Assembly: GCA_000733355.1 (NCBI GenBank)
Contig: JNVV01000098.1
Span: forward strand, 1-63,033
DNA from: Falciphora oryzae
Taxonomy: Eukaryota > Ascomycota > Sordariomycetes > Magnaporthales > Magnaporthaceae
Length of the DNA stretch: 63,033 nucleotides
Direction: 5' to 3'
The notes beneath the pieces are model-generated. The model was not told the origin of the DNA, made no database searches, and saw only the letters and a list, made by a program, of their open reading frames with translations. The translations under genes were made by a program, and so were the position numbers. Positions 11,218 to 21,292 of this stretch are shown piece after piece (the first letter of the stretch is position 1; each line of letters opens with the position of its first letter).

Positions 11218-12620
11218 AGTGGACGCTATGCGTAGGGCTAATCGTTGTGTACACCGAAAGCGCGCTCGTACCTTCGAAAATAGCCGCGTTAATATGGCTC
11301 GGCACAAGCTAATTTAGGGTGCTTCCTACGCTTTGCTGCTGCTTTCCCTATAGGGAGTTAGCAAATCGAAGGATTTGGAAAAAAGTTTTTTTAAAGCCCT
11401 TTCACTGGGGCTTTTTAAACGCCTTTTTAATCGCTTTAACCTCCTGTTTGGTAAAGGGCTTGGTGCGCGGCGCGGACCCTATTAGGGCGTGCTATAAAAT
11501 CCAGCACTTTTCGGGCTCCCAAAAGTGATTTTTGTAGTTCGCGGGGCAATTATATATCTTTTTATTTCCTTAAGGCTTTTCGGTGCGTTACGAGCTCCCG
11601 TTCCGCTATCCCGGGTACTCGTTAGTGCTTGTAGCACTTCCGTCCAAAATGGTATAAACCGGGTTCTTTTTGCCCCCTGGCCTTTTAATCGCATCCCTAT
11701 ATTGGAAAAAGCCGAACTAATTGACGAGGTTTTCGAATGTAGCGCTGCTTAAACCGATTGCGATATCTTTAGCTTAGCGTTTGGCTTAGGAGGTTTGGAA
11801 GCGTTTAACCGCCTCGAAAAAATCAAAAGCACCGTTATTGCCGACGATATAAAGGATTTAATAAATTTGTACCTGCCCTAAAGCCAAACGGTATTTGCTA
11901 AACCATTTGTCGGCGTCGGTAATGCTTTTAGCTTTTTTAAAGGTATTAGTGTATTACGCGATCGCCTAATCGCTCGAAAAGGTCGCGTTAGGGGCGAAAA
12001 TTAGCTGCAGGCATTTAACGATCTTTCGGAGGGTGTACCACCCTTTAAGGTTCGCCTTTTATATAGCCTTAGTAAGTACGGAGCGCTCGACGGAGGTCGA
12101 TACCCATTTGTTAAATGCCATTAGCTGCTTATCGGGGACCGCAAACTCGTTGCGTTTCGTCTATGCTTCGTACTTACTCGCAAAGCGTTCCGCAAACTCG
12201 GTTTCCGTAGCGAACACCAGCTCGTCGGGATTGGGGTTATTTCGTACCTTACTACCTTCCGCTTGCCATTTTTTAACGCGCCTGCCCTTTTTTTTTGGTT
12301 AAGCATCTTCCAAAAGAGCTTTCGTATCCCTAGCTCCTAGAGCACCGTATCTTTATTTTGTTGCCTTAATTGCTCGAAAGTAAACGGAACGCCGTATGAA
12401 TGCTCGATATTTGGTTGCAGGTTAGGGTCGACCTTATGCCAGACTGCGAGCATTTGTACGTTTTGCCGGAAGACCGTAATCCATGCGTGCTACTAATGCT
12501 TATCCTACAAAATCCCCGTAGGGATTAGACTCGCATCGTTATCAGATATGGTAAATACTTTTAAAGCAGGTGGGACGTCTTAAAGGGTGCTTAAAAAGCG
12601 CTTAGGGTAAGCGAAGGAAA
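11218..12620 (-). pseudogene. Copia gag region, inactivated
   Basis: Minus-strand frames show a coherent copia-type Gag, for example FAVPDKQLMAFNKWV, then LKGWYTLRKIVKCLQLIF, then a FFEAVKRF segment. They are interrupted by several TAG/TAA codons at likely Trp/Gln positions. It lies upstream of the protease segment in element order, as expected for gag. The 5' LTR beyond about 12.6 kb was not identified. Confidence 0.6.
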
Positions 12621-12941
12621 ACGGGTGCTGATAATAGAGATCCGAACGGGGCGGTGGCGATAGCTTTAACGTTAGGGGTCGGTAGGCCTGTAAGCAGGAA
12701 ATGGGTGTTTTATACGGGCCTGCCGCGCATTAGAAAAAATTGCTAAATGCTTGATAAAGGAATAAAATGGAAGTAGAAGGGGTAATTGCAATGCAACCTT
12801 TAAAATGCGTAAAAGGGGGTCAAAAACGCCGGGCTTATAACTATTGCAAAGTAAAGGTGCATGCAATAAACCGTTTGAATTGGCTACTACCTTTAAGGAA
12901 CTAGTAGGAAAGGTCTGTTAAGGGTGGGAAACCTTTGAGCT
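12621..12941. other. AT-rich junction between the copia remnant and the gene island
   Basis: No convincing coding or structural feature. Base composition shifts from AT-rich RIP-like sequence to GC-balanced sequence near 12.9 kb. The copia 5' LTR may lie here but no terminal repeat pair is visible. Confidence 0.4.
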
Positions 12942-15071
12942 TTATATACACGGGTGCGCGGTAAGGATATCGAGCCCTCGTCGGCCTCGGCCGGTGCGTG
13001 ACACGCACCGGCCGAGGCCGACGAGGGTTTTTAACGGGCACCGGGGTCTTGTAACACGGCTTTGCCGATAGATCCCCCGCAGAGACCCGCTCCTTTGCGA
13101 CAGCAAGTATACCTGTACGTTTTTGGACCCGAACAAGTATCCGTACGACTTGCCGTGATACTGGTGTGGGTACGCGCCAAGCCTCCAGCCTTCTTCGAAG
13201 GCCGCCAGCAGCCGCACCGCGTCGAAGTCTCCAGGGTTCTGTTGATGTTGCTGCGCTTCGGATGTGGCACTTGCGGTCCAAGTTCCGAAGACAACGTTTC
13301 CATTAAGGGCCCGCATCCTGAGAGAATCCTGGGCGATGGCCAGCATATCGCCCACGCTGTCGGCGTGAGATGGTTGAAGATTGGGCCTCGGCCACGATAA
13401 CTCATGCGAGACCCACGGCTTATTACCAAGCGTCAAATCCTCGTTCTGCGTTACCGGGCCATAGAACAGTATACCGCATGGCTCGCCTTGTGACTCCATG
13501 ATCCTCATCGAACGCCGGGTAGTCATTCCGATAGGCCCCGCGAAGCCCCTCGGTCGGTTGTTGCGAGCATCTGGGTCGATGAGAGGGTTCCCTGTGGTGA
13601 CGAAGCTCTGCCCGCCCAGTGCTTGGTAGTTCCGTTGCGGTAACGCAAGCCACCGCCTCCACCGCGGATGGCCGGGCTCGCGGCTCGGGACCAAGTCGGC
13701 GTACTCCACCGGCAGCGGGATATTGGGAACCACCTCGTCGCGGTACGTGGGATCGTACTGGATAATAGCACCCTCCAAGTTCTGGCCCAAGTCGTAATTC
13801 GCCGCCACATAGCGGAGCAGCGAAATTTGCCGCTCGACGTCCAATGCGTAGAGGCTCAGCAAGCCTTCGAAGGAACCAAGTCCGAACGCCGGCACCATTT
13901 GGGGCGAGGGGTCCAGTAAAAACGAGCGACAGCGCCGCCGACCGAAGTTGATGAAATTCAACATCTCCTTCTTTTCGGCGTCGGTGGCGGTCGCAAAGAG
14001 CTGGGCCTGTTGGCCGAAGAGCATAATCCACTTCATAAAGAAAGACGGGTCCTCGTTGTGTTCAAGTTCCGCTTTGTGACGGGCCGCAAAGGCAACCAGA
14101 AAGCCGCAGATGTTGTCGACGCTCCTGAACGACGGGCCGCACTGACTCGCGGTACTGCCTATTGCGATTAGGACCAATCTGTCGAATGCGATCCTTGTTG
14201 ATGCCGAGTTCATAGATCCCGTACTCCTGGTGGGTTTGCCGTAGCACTTCAGATGCTGGAGCTGAACAGACTAGGTGAGGCCCCTGGCGGCTGGGTTGAG
14301 ATTTTGTATCCCGAGAGTCATAACCCCTCCTTTCGAAACCAGTGGATCGTTCTGCTCGACGTACGTCGGCACGGTGCCAAGGACGGGCAGGTCTGGGTAT
14401 ATGTGCCAGGAGCACAGCCCAACCAGCACGGCGGGACTTGCGACGGACTGCGCGATTCCCTGCACAAGTTTGTCGATGGTCAACATGGACTCGATCCAGG
14501 TGTCCACTACCGTGTCGTACATTCGGTCCTCGGAGCGGAATGCCAGGCCGAGGTTTTCGACGATGTGCAGCAACTGCGTTTGCTGCAATCTCCTGGCGTT
14601 ATCGCAGTTCGCAGCCACTACCGATAGAGTTAGGTCAGTGCCGACACATCCAGAGTCGCCGTCAATGGCCTCGTTGTTGGGCTTAGTGTATCATACTGCT
14701 CTAGCACTCGCATCCCATACCGCTAGCCTCTCGCGTGATATCTCGATCCGGGCGAGAAACACAGTCGACTCCAGGAACGTTTCTTCCTTTAGTTTGCCGA
14801 GAAGTTCGGCCTGTCTTGTCCGTACCAGCTCTTCCCACCTCGCAAGCCTCGCCTCATCGTGATTTGAGGGCTACCCTCGAGTGGTGGCTGTGGAGGTCTC
14901 AACTTGGGCACTCACCACGTTCGACTGGCTACGGTACAGTGCTGTACTATAAGAACGGTTAGACAGGTTTGTGATGATTCGAGGCGATCTATCCACTCGG
15001 CGCTGTGAAAGACCACTACTTGGATTAGGGCGGGTAAAAATGATTGGTCGTCGGTAGATGTGCTCCAGCAT
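12942..15071 (-). pseudogene. Broken member of a large conserved fungal family of unknown function
   Basis: The start is the Met at 15071 (MLEHIYRRPIIFTRP). Intron 1 is 14871-14915 (GTGAGT...TAG, 45 nt). Intron 2 is probably 14618-14696 (GTATGA, CTAAC branch, TAG), and splicing it gives ...ASARA-WLRTA, a motif I recall from this family. Immediately afterwards one base is missing near 14603, so the frame must shift to continue as DNARRLQQTQLL. A TAG at 14271-14273 replaces what is usually Trp in the WSLPLAHLRYYG-type motif (here followed by SVQLQHLKCYGKP). The rest of the frame, to 12942, is open. The C-terminus runs through a 26-bp perfect palindrome and may not be native. No function is known to me, and the two lesions indicate a pseudogene. 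Confidence 0.75.
12975..13027. repeat. Perfect 26-bp inverted repeat with a one-base spacer
   Basis: The arms 12975-13000 and 13002-13027 are exact reverse complements and very GC-rich, followed by a T run. The structure lies at the 3' end of the pseudogene frame. Confidence 0.95.
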
Positions 15072-15093
15072 GAAGGCGGTTAGTTTGTATGAC

Positions 15094-15780
15094 TCACCAT
15101 GACGAGGGCTTCCCGAAGAAAGAAAGTTCGGGGACTGGAGGGCCTAATTCCAACCAGGTGTCCTTGTGCGTTTTATCGCGTGAACGATAGGCTGCGCGGT
15201 TTGCCAGCGCGGTGCAGGGCGGACCGTACACGGTTCTGGCAAACAGAGCCGCGCGAAAATCTTGCGCGTGCGATGCCAACTGCCGGACGAACTTGGGCAA
15301 AAACGTGGCAACAAACAGGGGCGCGTGCGGTCAGGCAAATCTTGCGCGTGCGTGTTTATTAGGCAGCTTGCGTGCCCAAGCAGACCAATCTTGCGCCGTG
15401 CGTATCATTGGGGTGCGGTCGACCGAGGAGCCGCGTGTGTGGCGGGGGACGGCGGCGGCCTGGCCGGCTATTCGTCCGAAATATCTAACTGCCTACCGGC
15501 CAGCAGTCTTTTTGTGCGTTCGGAATCGTTTCGTCGCGTATCGTGCGTCTGCGAAGTGAAAGCGATAGGGAAGTCAAAGGGCGGTCTGGTGGTGCGAGAT
15601 TGGAGCAACGGATGGTCGAAAAATTGGCGCACGCGAGGCGCGCCCTGGGCTGCGAGGGGTGCAGGACCTTCCCGCGGCTGGCAATAGGTACCCCCATACT
15701 ATTGCGAGCCTTTTCTGTACCTCTAGCCCAGTTGCGTCGCCGTCGTCGTTGTTGAAAGGACGCTGGCAAACGCAGGCAAA
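15094..15780 (+). repeat. Dispersed repeat R1, upstream of the HET gene
   Basis: The segment starting GAAAGTTCGG and containing ATAGGCTGCGCGGTTTGCCA, TCTTGCGCGTGCG blocks and GGCGGGGGACGGCGGCGGCC recurs in the same order and orientation at 19760-20480. Short open frames on both strands are not shared as proteins between the copies, so I treat it as noncoding. The space from 15072 to the HET start otherwise holds only the likely promoter. Confidence 0.8.
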
Positions 15781-16099
15781 ACAGCGCTAAATGGCTTGTT
15801 AGAGCCCACATAGCGATTCCGGCTCATTTTGGTGGCCCCAACACCAGAAATGGCCGTGCTCCCTTAACACCTACTAACAGCGGGTGGAAGGGAAAATTTT
15901 TCGGGGGGAAGGTGGTCGAGGACATATATGGTCAGTTGCCCTACCGATTTCCCCTTCCCCAGCCATGCTCTCCTGGGGTTTGCCCCCACAACTCCTAGAG
16001 TTCCATCGTCTCCAGCTTCCGCGACCTCCGCGCCTTCAGCCCCTTGGCCTTGAGACCTTAGAAGTTATCGTCTACTGTGGCAGGCTTCCGCTGTGCGAT

Positions 16100-18700
16100 A
16101 TGTCGTCTATCCGGTACAATTATCGAAGCATCGACCGCGCGGCCGATACAATTCGTCTGCTCAGCCTAAAGGCGGGATCCGACGGTGGCGCCGTCTGCTG
16201 CTCGCTATTCGAAGCCACCATCAACGAGGAATGCGTGTCCTACGAGGCCTTGTCCTACGTTTGGGGTGATACTTCCAACATGTTCGACATATTCATCCAC
16301 GGTTCGAGGTACCAAGTTACGGCAAATCTGTACCAGGCCCTGTTGGCTTTGAGGCTGCCCGAGCGGGATCGGATCCTATGGATCGACGCAATTTGCATCA
16401 ACCAGGACGACCTGGACGAGCGGGGACACCAGGTTCGTCGCATGAGGCTCATATACCAGTACGCCGAAAATGTCGTCATCTGGCTGGGCCCCGGCAACCA
16501 TCGGACCGACATGGTCCTCGACTGGATGGATTGTCTCGATAAGAGAGTGAGAGCCCGACCGAACTACCGGCCGCATTCGCCGGTCGCTTGGGAAGAAACC
16601 TATCTCCAAGTTTGTCAAGACGACGAGCTCAAATTTCCCGCATTCGGCGACACGCATCAAGCGGCGCTTCAAAACGGCCTCCTGGGGCGCGACTGGTTCC
16701 GCAGAGTGTGGGTCCTGCAGGAAGCTGCGAGCGCCCGAGCCGCGCGCATCCACTGCGGTGGCAAATCCGTCCCCTCGAGGACGTTTGCGATGGTCCCGCT
16801 GCTGGCTGGGATGACTGTCCCCAAGTATGTCGACGCAATCCTCGACATCATGCCGGGCCCCCGAGGCTCCCCCTGGCGCGAGAGCGAGCACAAGTTTGAG
16901 GCGCTCCTGCAGCAATTCGGCGACAAGGAGGCGACGGACCCGAAAGACAGACTGTACGCCTTGATCGGTATGTCGGCAGACGCCTATAACAACCGTCAGT
17001 TTGAAGCGGACTACAATTGGTCCGTCGACGAGGCGATACGAGCCGCGACCAGGTTCATGTTCTGCTCGCATAGCCCATCTGCTGCGCTGGCTGAGATGGA
17101 GTGGGAGATGCGATGCTGGGATATAGGAATGGATGAATTTCTCTACGGTCTTGCGACAATACCAAATAAGCTTCTCGATTGGGCAACGGAGCACGGTCAC
17201 ATCAGGCTCATCCAGTCTCTTCTATCCGGTGGCCGCCTTCAACCGGCCGAACCCCTTTCAGACACCGGCCCTCGCCCCCGCACTCTCTTAGAGTTTATGG
17301 TGTTTGCTCAAATATCAGAAGGCGTTGCGGGGAAATTACTGAGGGAAATCCGTCTGTCGGTCGATGAGATGAGTATTACTGGGCAGGACGCTCGCTTGTT
17401 AGCCGCATTTTCGGAGCTTTTTGGCCACCGGACCTTGGTGGTATCGGGGTTTCAGTTCGTGGTTCCTTCTCGGGAAAAGGGGGTCCGGTTCTACTCGGGC
17501 GATAAAACAGCAACTAAGCTGCACGGCCGCCGGATGACTCTGGAGCTGGCTGCAGCTGGCGGATACGCCGAGTACCTCCAGCTCTTTCTAGACACTCTCG
17601 GGGATCACCCGACGCCGATAGGGTGGGAGTGTGAGCGGGAGCGACGGCCGGCGCAGGAGCGAGAGGAGTGGGAGTGGAAGCAACGGTTGAGGCAAAAGTG
17701 GGAGGAGTGGGAGCGGAAGCCACGGTCGAGGCAGGAGCGGGAGAAGTTGGAGCGGGAGGAGTGGGAGCGGAAGCCACGGTCGGAGCAGGAGCGGGAGGAG
17801 TGGGAGCTGAAGCTATGGCTGGAGCAGGAGCGGGAGGAGTGGGAGTGGGAGCAACGGCTGGGGCAGGAGCGGAAGGAGTGGGAGCAACGGCTGGGGCAGG
17901 AGCGGAAGGAGTGGGAGCAACGGCTGGGGCAGGAGCGGGAGGAGCGGGAGCGGAAGCTATGGCTGGAGCAGGAGCGGGAGGAGCGGGAGCGGGAGGAGCG
18001 GAAGTGGAAGCTATGGCTGAAGCAGGAGCGGGAGGAGTGGGAGTGGAAGCAACGGCTGGGGCGGAAGTGGGAGGAGTGGGAGCGGAAGCTACGGTCGGAG
18101 CAGGAGCGGGAAGAGTTGGAGCGGAAGCCATGGCTGGAGCAGAGGCGGAAGAAGCTGGAGTGGAAGCTGAAGAAGCCGGAGTGGAAGCTGAAGCTATGGC
18201 TGGAGCAGGAGCGGGAGGAGTGGGAGTGGGAGCTATGGCTGGAGCAGGAGCGGGAGGAGTGGGAATGGAAGCAACGGCTGGGGCAGAAGTGGGAGGAGTG
18301 GGAGCGGAAGCGACGGCTGAAGCAGGAGCGGGCGCCACATCAACATCTTTACGAATCATTCGCCAACGCTCTCAGCCTCGCGGCAGCGCGTGGTCACACC
18401 GAGGCTGTGCGCACGCTTGTTCGTTCGAGCTTGTGGCGGTCTTTTCCCCGGCGGAATCCGGTCGGCGGCCTCGTTTCCATCGCGCTAATTAACGCTGCGG
18501 CCAACGGGCACGAGTTAATCGCAGATTTACTAGTTGATCATGGACTTGATTGCGACGAGGAGGTACAAGATATCATGTGGCTGCCTGAGCAGAAACGATT
18601 CGTTACTTACGACGAATTCTGCAAGTGCGACAACTATAAGGAGTTTGAGGCAGGCGTAATCAGCGCGAATAAGGCTCGTGGGAAGGTGGAGATCCTGTAA
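16100..18700 (+). CDS. HET-domain protein with ankyrin-like repeats split by a charged coil
   Basis: HET-domain proteins mediate vegetative incompatibility and cell death in ascomycetes. The start at 16100 (MSSIRYNYRSID) sits just before the HET domain; the open frame extends to 15884 but that part looks non-homologous. The protein has 866 residues. HET motifs are YEALSYVWGD (about 48-57), LWIDAICINQ (93-102) and WFRRVWVLQE (199-208), followed by DPKDRLYALIG. Ankyrin-like helices occur at about 470-505 and 750-815. Between them lie about 235 residues of Glu/Trp/Arg/Gln repeats of 11-13 residues, predicted to be a coiled coil or single alpha helix. No intron is needed. Whether the coil-bearing allele is functional is unknown. 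Confidence 0.88.
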   Translation: MSSIRYNYRSIDRAADTIRLLSLKAGSDGGAVCCSLFEATINEECVSYEALSYVWGDTSNMFDIFIHGSRYQVTANLYQALLALRLPERDRILWIDAICINQDDLDERGHQVRRMRLIYQYAENVVIWLGPGNHRTDMVLDWMDCLDKRVRARPNYRPHSPVAWEETYLQVCQDDELKFPAFGDTHQAALQNGLLGRDWFRRVWVLQEAASARAARIHCGGKSVPSRTFAMVPLLAGMTVPKYVDAILDIMPGPRGSPWRESEHKFEALLQQFGDKEATDPKDRLYALIGMSADAYNNRQFEADYNWSVDEAIRAATRFMFCSHSPSAALAEMEWEMRCWDIGMDEFLYGLATIPNKLLDWATEHGHIRLIQSLLSGGRLQPAEPLSDTGPRPRTLLEFMVFAQISEGVAGKLLREIRLSVDEMSITGQDARLLAAFSELFGHRTLVVSGFQFVVPSREKGVRFYSGDKTATKLHGRRMTLELAAAGGYAEYLQLFLDTLGDHPTPIGWECERERRPAQEREEWEWKQRLRQKWEEWERKPRSRQEREKLEREEWERKPRSEQEREEWELKLWLEQEREEWEWEQRLGQERKEWEQRLGQERKEWEQRLGQEREERERKLWLEQEREEREREERKWKLWLKQEREEWEWKQRLGRKWEEWERKLRSEQEREELERKPWLEQRRKKLEWKLKKPEWKLKLWLEQEREEWEWELWLEQEREEWEWKQRLGQKWEEWERKRRLKQERAPHQHLYESFANALSLAAARGHTEAVRTLVRSSLWRSFPRRNPVGGLVSIALINAAANGHELIADLLVDHGLDCDEEVQDIMWLPEQKRFVTYDEFCKCDNYKEFEAGVISANKARGKVEIL
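17630..18335 (+). repeat. In-frame minisatellite inside the HET gene
   Basis: Imperfect 33-39-bp units (for example GAGTGGGAGCAACGGCTGGG repeated at 33-bp spacing near 17877-17945) encode EWEQRLGQERK-like peptides. The strand is almost free of T, so several other frames, including a 281-codon antisense frame, are open by composition alone. Confidence 0.93.
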
Positions 18701-18716
18701 TCATAGAGTTGGTGGA

Positions 18717-18750
18717 TAAAGAGAAAGAGAGAGGGAGAGGGAGAGAGAGG
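18717..18750 (+). repeat. GA-rich microsatellite
   Basis: Purine-only GA/GGGA repeat just after the HET stop codon. A shorter version (GGGCGAGAGAGAG) precedes the second 190-bp repeat near 19420. Confidence 0.8.
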
Positions 18751-18938
18751 TTATTTAACGTTAGAAAGTCGGGCTTTACCAGTCCCTGCCTCCCAGGGGG
18801 CATACGACGTGCTAGCGCTACCTAAGCTTGACATTAGGCCACGGCGATGCCATCGAGGCGGCTAACAAAGTAAACCCGAGGGCACACGGAGGTCGGGCCG
18901 CGTTCCGGCGCTCCTTATTGATAAGCGGGCGATCGGCA
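18744..18938 (+). repeat. Direct repeat U, copy 1
   Basis: Shares the order TATTTAACGT, TTTACCAG, GGGCATA(C/T)GACGTGCTAG, GCGCTACCTAAGCTT and GGCGCTCCTT with 19430-19621. Copy 2 is more T-rich. Function unknown. Confidence 0.8.
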
Positions 18939-18982
18939 GGCGCGTAGGCCGGGAGGAAGGTGTCGGGCGCTGGCGCGCGGTT

Positions 18983-19032
18983 GGGGTATAGGGGGTTTGG
19001 GGGGAAGGGTAGGGGAAGGGAAGGGGAAGGGG
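18983..19032 (+). other. Potential G-quadruplex tract
   Basis: Eight runs of three to six G within 50 bases, separated by one to four other bases, in the intergenic space between the two U repeats. Confidence 0.7.
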
Positions 19033-19429
19033 CACCTGTGCCGGTGCTGCCGCCGTGGATGCCTTCCTGGCCCTGGTCGGGCTCTGTCAGGTGCAGGACA
19101 TTCCGCAAAGGGGACGGCGTATTTGGGTGCGCTGTAGAGTGCGCGGGGGACCGGGGTGGCAGCGTTGCGCTCCTCCGGGCGGGAGGGCCGCCGAGGAGGG
19201 CTACCCTGTTGGCCAGGGGAGCCGTTGGCAACGGCACGTTGCCGTCGCCAGCGCTTTTGGCGGGCGTAGGATTGGTGTTAAGTCGCTGAGATGGCGGGTG
19301 TTGAGGAAATGTATGCAATTTGGCAGTGTGCACTAACAGCACCATGGTAAGAATTGATAGATTCGAGGAAGGTCGTGAACCTCCCCCAAACCTTTCATCG
19401 GGCTGATCGAAATTGTCGATGGGCGAGAG

Positions 19430-19621
19430 AGAGTATATTTAACGTCATTATATCGGGATTTACCAGTCTCTGTCTCCTAAGGGGCATATGACGTGCTAGC
19501 GCTACCTAAGCTTAACACTAGGCTACATGTTGCTATTAAGGCGGCTAGCAGATTAAACCCGAAGGCACACGGAAGTCGGGCCGCATTCCGGCGCTCCTTG
19601 TTAGTGAGCGGGCAATTGGCA
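19430..19621 (+). repeat. Direct repeat U, copy 2
   Basis: Second copy of the repeat at 18744-18938, diverged mostly by C/T and G/A changes. Confidence 0.8.
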
Positions 19622-19759
19622 AAAGGGTGAATAAACGCCAGGGCGCTGTAAGCGCTGCTGTTGGTGGTAGTGAAAGCTGTCGGCCGGCAAAGTGCCGGAA
19701 AAAGAGTAAGGCCGGGTGTGGCGGAAGGGACCTCGGGTCCCCCCCTGGGCCCGGCCAAA

Positions 19760-20480
19760 AAAAGAAAGTTCGGGGGCTGGAGGGCCTAATTCCAACCCTA
19801 TGTGCTCCTTGTGTGTTTTTCTGCGTATCGAACGATAGGCTGCGCGGTTTGCCAACGTGGTGCACGGCGTTTCGTACTACTTCACGGTTGGCAAACAGAG
19901 CCGCGGCAGGATTTTGCGCGTGCGATGCCACTTATACTTCAGTATAGTCACCGCGTGGCAACAAACAGAGGCGCGAGCGTCAAGCCAATCTTGCGCGTGC
20001 GTGCTTAAGCAAAAGCTTAAACAGGCGAATCTTGCGCCGTGCGTATCGTTGGGATGCGGTCGACCGAGGAGGAGTCGCGTGTGTGTACGACCGAAAGGGT
20101 CGCGTATGTGTACGACCGAAAGGTCGCGTGTGTATACGACCGAAGGGTCGCATGTGTGGCGGGGGACGGCGGCGGCCGGGCCGGCTATTCGTCTAATGTG
20201 TTTTAACTGCTTGCCGACTTGCAGTCTTTTTGTGCATTTCAAAATCGTTTCGGCTCGGTGCGCGAGGCGAAAGCGAAAAGGAAGTCGAAATGCGGTTTGG
20301 TGATGCGCAGAGGTTGGAGCGCCCGATTGTCGAAGGTTCTAGCGCGCGCCCTGGGCGATAGGGTGCAGGCCTTCCCCTCGACTGGCAATAGGCACCCGCT
20401 TACCTTTGCCAGCCATTCTCTGCTCTTTTGGCCCAGTTGCGTTGCCGACGTCGTTGTTAAAAGGAGTCGGAAAACGCGGG
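19760..20480 (+). repeat. Dispersed repeat R2, downstream of the HET gene
   Basis: Colinear with R1 (15094-15780), from the GAAAGTTCGGGGGCTGGAGG block to the GTCGTTGTTAAAAGGA block. It is cut off at 20480 by a family B LTR. It carries an extra tandem array at 20073-20157. Confidence 0.8.
20073..20157 (+). repeat. Tandem array of about 25 bp in R2
   Basis: Roughly three and a half copies of GTCGCGTGTGTGTACGACCG-type units. R1 has a single equivalent unit, so the array expanded in R2. Confidence 0.85.
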
Positions 20481-20765
20481 TGTAACAAGGGGTTAAAGAC
20501 GGCTTGGAGAAGGATCTCTATATTGCAGATAATCTTTCTATGGGCTCAAAAGATGCTTGAGGAAAAAGGCATCTCTTATGGAAGACATAGGAGATGGTAG
20601 GGTTTATATAAACCACCTTGTGATCCGTGCGAAGTATCGAGTACGTAATTCACACTGCCCTTCCGGCCTTCGGCCTTTGGGCCTCGGGGCCGTTAGGCAC
20701 CTATACCGGTTCCCGGACCTTTTGTGGGGCCGATTAGGTGAGTCCACAGGTTCTTCCGTGTGACA
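20481..20765 (-). mobile_element. Family B LTR (285-bp subtype) with mismatched flanks
   Basis: Reads TGTAACAAGG...CCGTGTGACA on the plus strand, so the LTR is on the minus strand. It belongs to the 285-bp subtype, like 36564-36848. The flanks are GCGGG on the left (in R2) and ATATC on the right (inside family B RNase H sequence), so there is no target duplication. Both ends are exact, which suggests recombination between two insertions. Confidence 0.88.
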
Positions 20766-21292
20766 ATATCGGAGGCGAAACGAAAGCGACTTTAAAAGCT
20801 TCGAAAGCCTGTTCCATTTCGGGGGTCCATCACTATTAGCTTTTAAATAGGGCATTGGCCGTCGTTATAAGCCTAACGATTCCTAAAAACCCTTTAATAA
20901 ACCTCCTGTAAAAGTTGGCAAAGCCGACGAACGATTGGGAGTCCTTAAGGCAGTTAGGGGCCTTCCATTAAATAATAGCATTAACCTTGTCCTTGGACAT
21001 AGCGATGCCTTCGGGTCCTATTATGTAACCAAAGAATTCGACTTCGTGTACCCCCTAAACGCATTTGCGAGGGGCTACGGCCAGGTTATGTTTGGTAAAG
21101 CGGCGAAGCACCTCCTTTACCAAACTATCGTGTTGTTTTTTAGTTTTTGCGTATATGAAAAGGTCATCCAAATACACAAGGAGGCCGGCATCGATAAGGT
21201 CCATAAAAATATAGTTTATTATACTTTAGAAGGTGGCGGGGGCGTTAATAAGGCCTATAGGCATAACCGTAAACTCGAAAACGCCGTATTTG
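20766..21292 (-). pseudogene. Family B RT/RNase H fragment left of element A
   Basis: Matches copy 2 near 48400-48890 in reverse orientation. It joins directly to 27902 when element A and its ATTTG duplication are removed. Confidence 0.8.

Larger units (their letters stand above)
1..12900 (-). mobile_element. RIP-degenerated Ty1/copia retrotransposon split by nested insertions
   Basis: Pieces at 1-286, 5178-8847, 10710-10912 and about 11218-12620 read on the minus strand, from right to left, as copia gag, protease, integrase and reverse transcriptase. This is the Ty1/copia order, with integrase before RT. Three later insertions interrupt it: a LINE, a Fot1-like element and a solo LTR, each with target-site duplications that restore continuous copia sequence when removed. 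The DNA is AT-rich, with many in-frame stops and TpA-rich decay, as expected for RIP. I did not find its LTRs. The left end lies outside the window and the right boundary near 12.6-12.9 kb is approximate. Confidence 0.75.

Noticed and set aside
17514..18359. 281-codon antisense frame rich in Ala/Pro, and a 274-codon sense frame rich in Gly/Ala
   Set aside because: Both arise from the T-poor minisatellite in the HET gene, where stop codons are nearly impossible. No domain, and the HET frame is clearly the coding one.
18818..19345. Minus-strand 175-codon frame and overlapping plus-strand frames
   Set aside because: They run through the G-rich tract and the U repeat. The two U copies do not preserve the frame except by short chance stretches.
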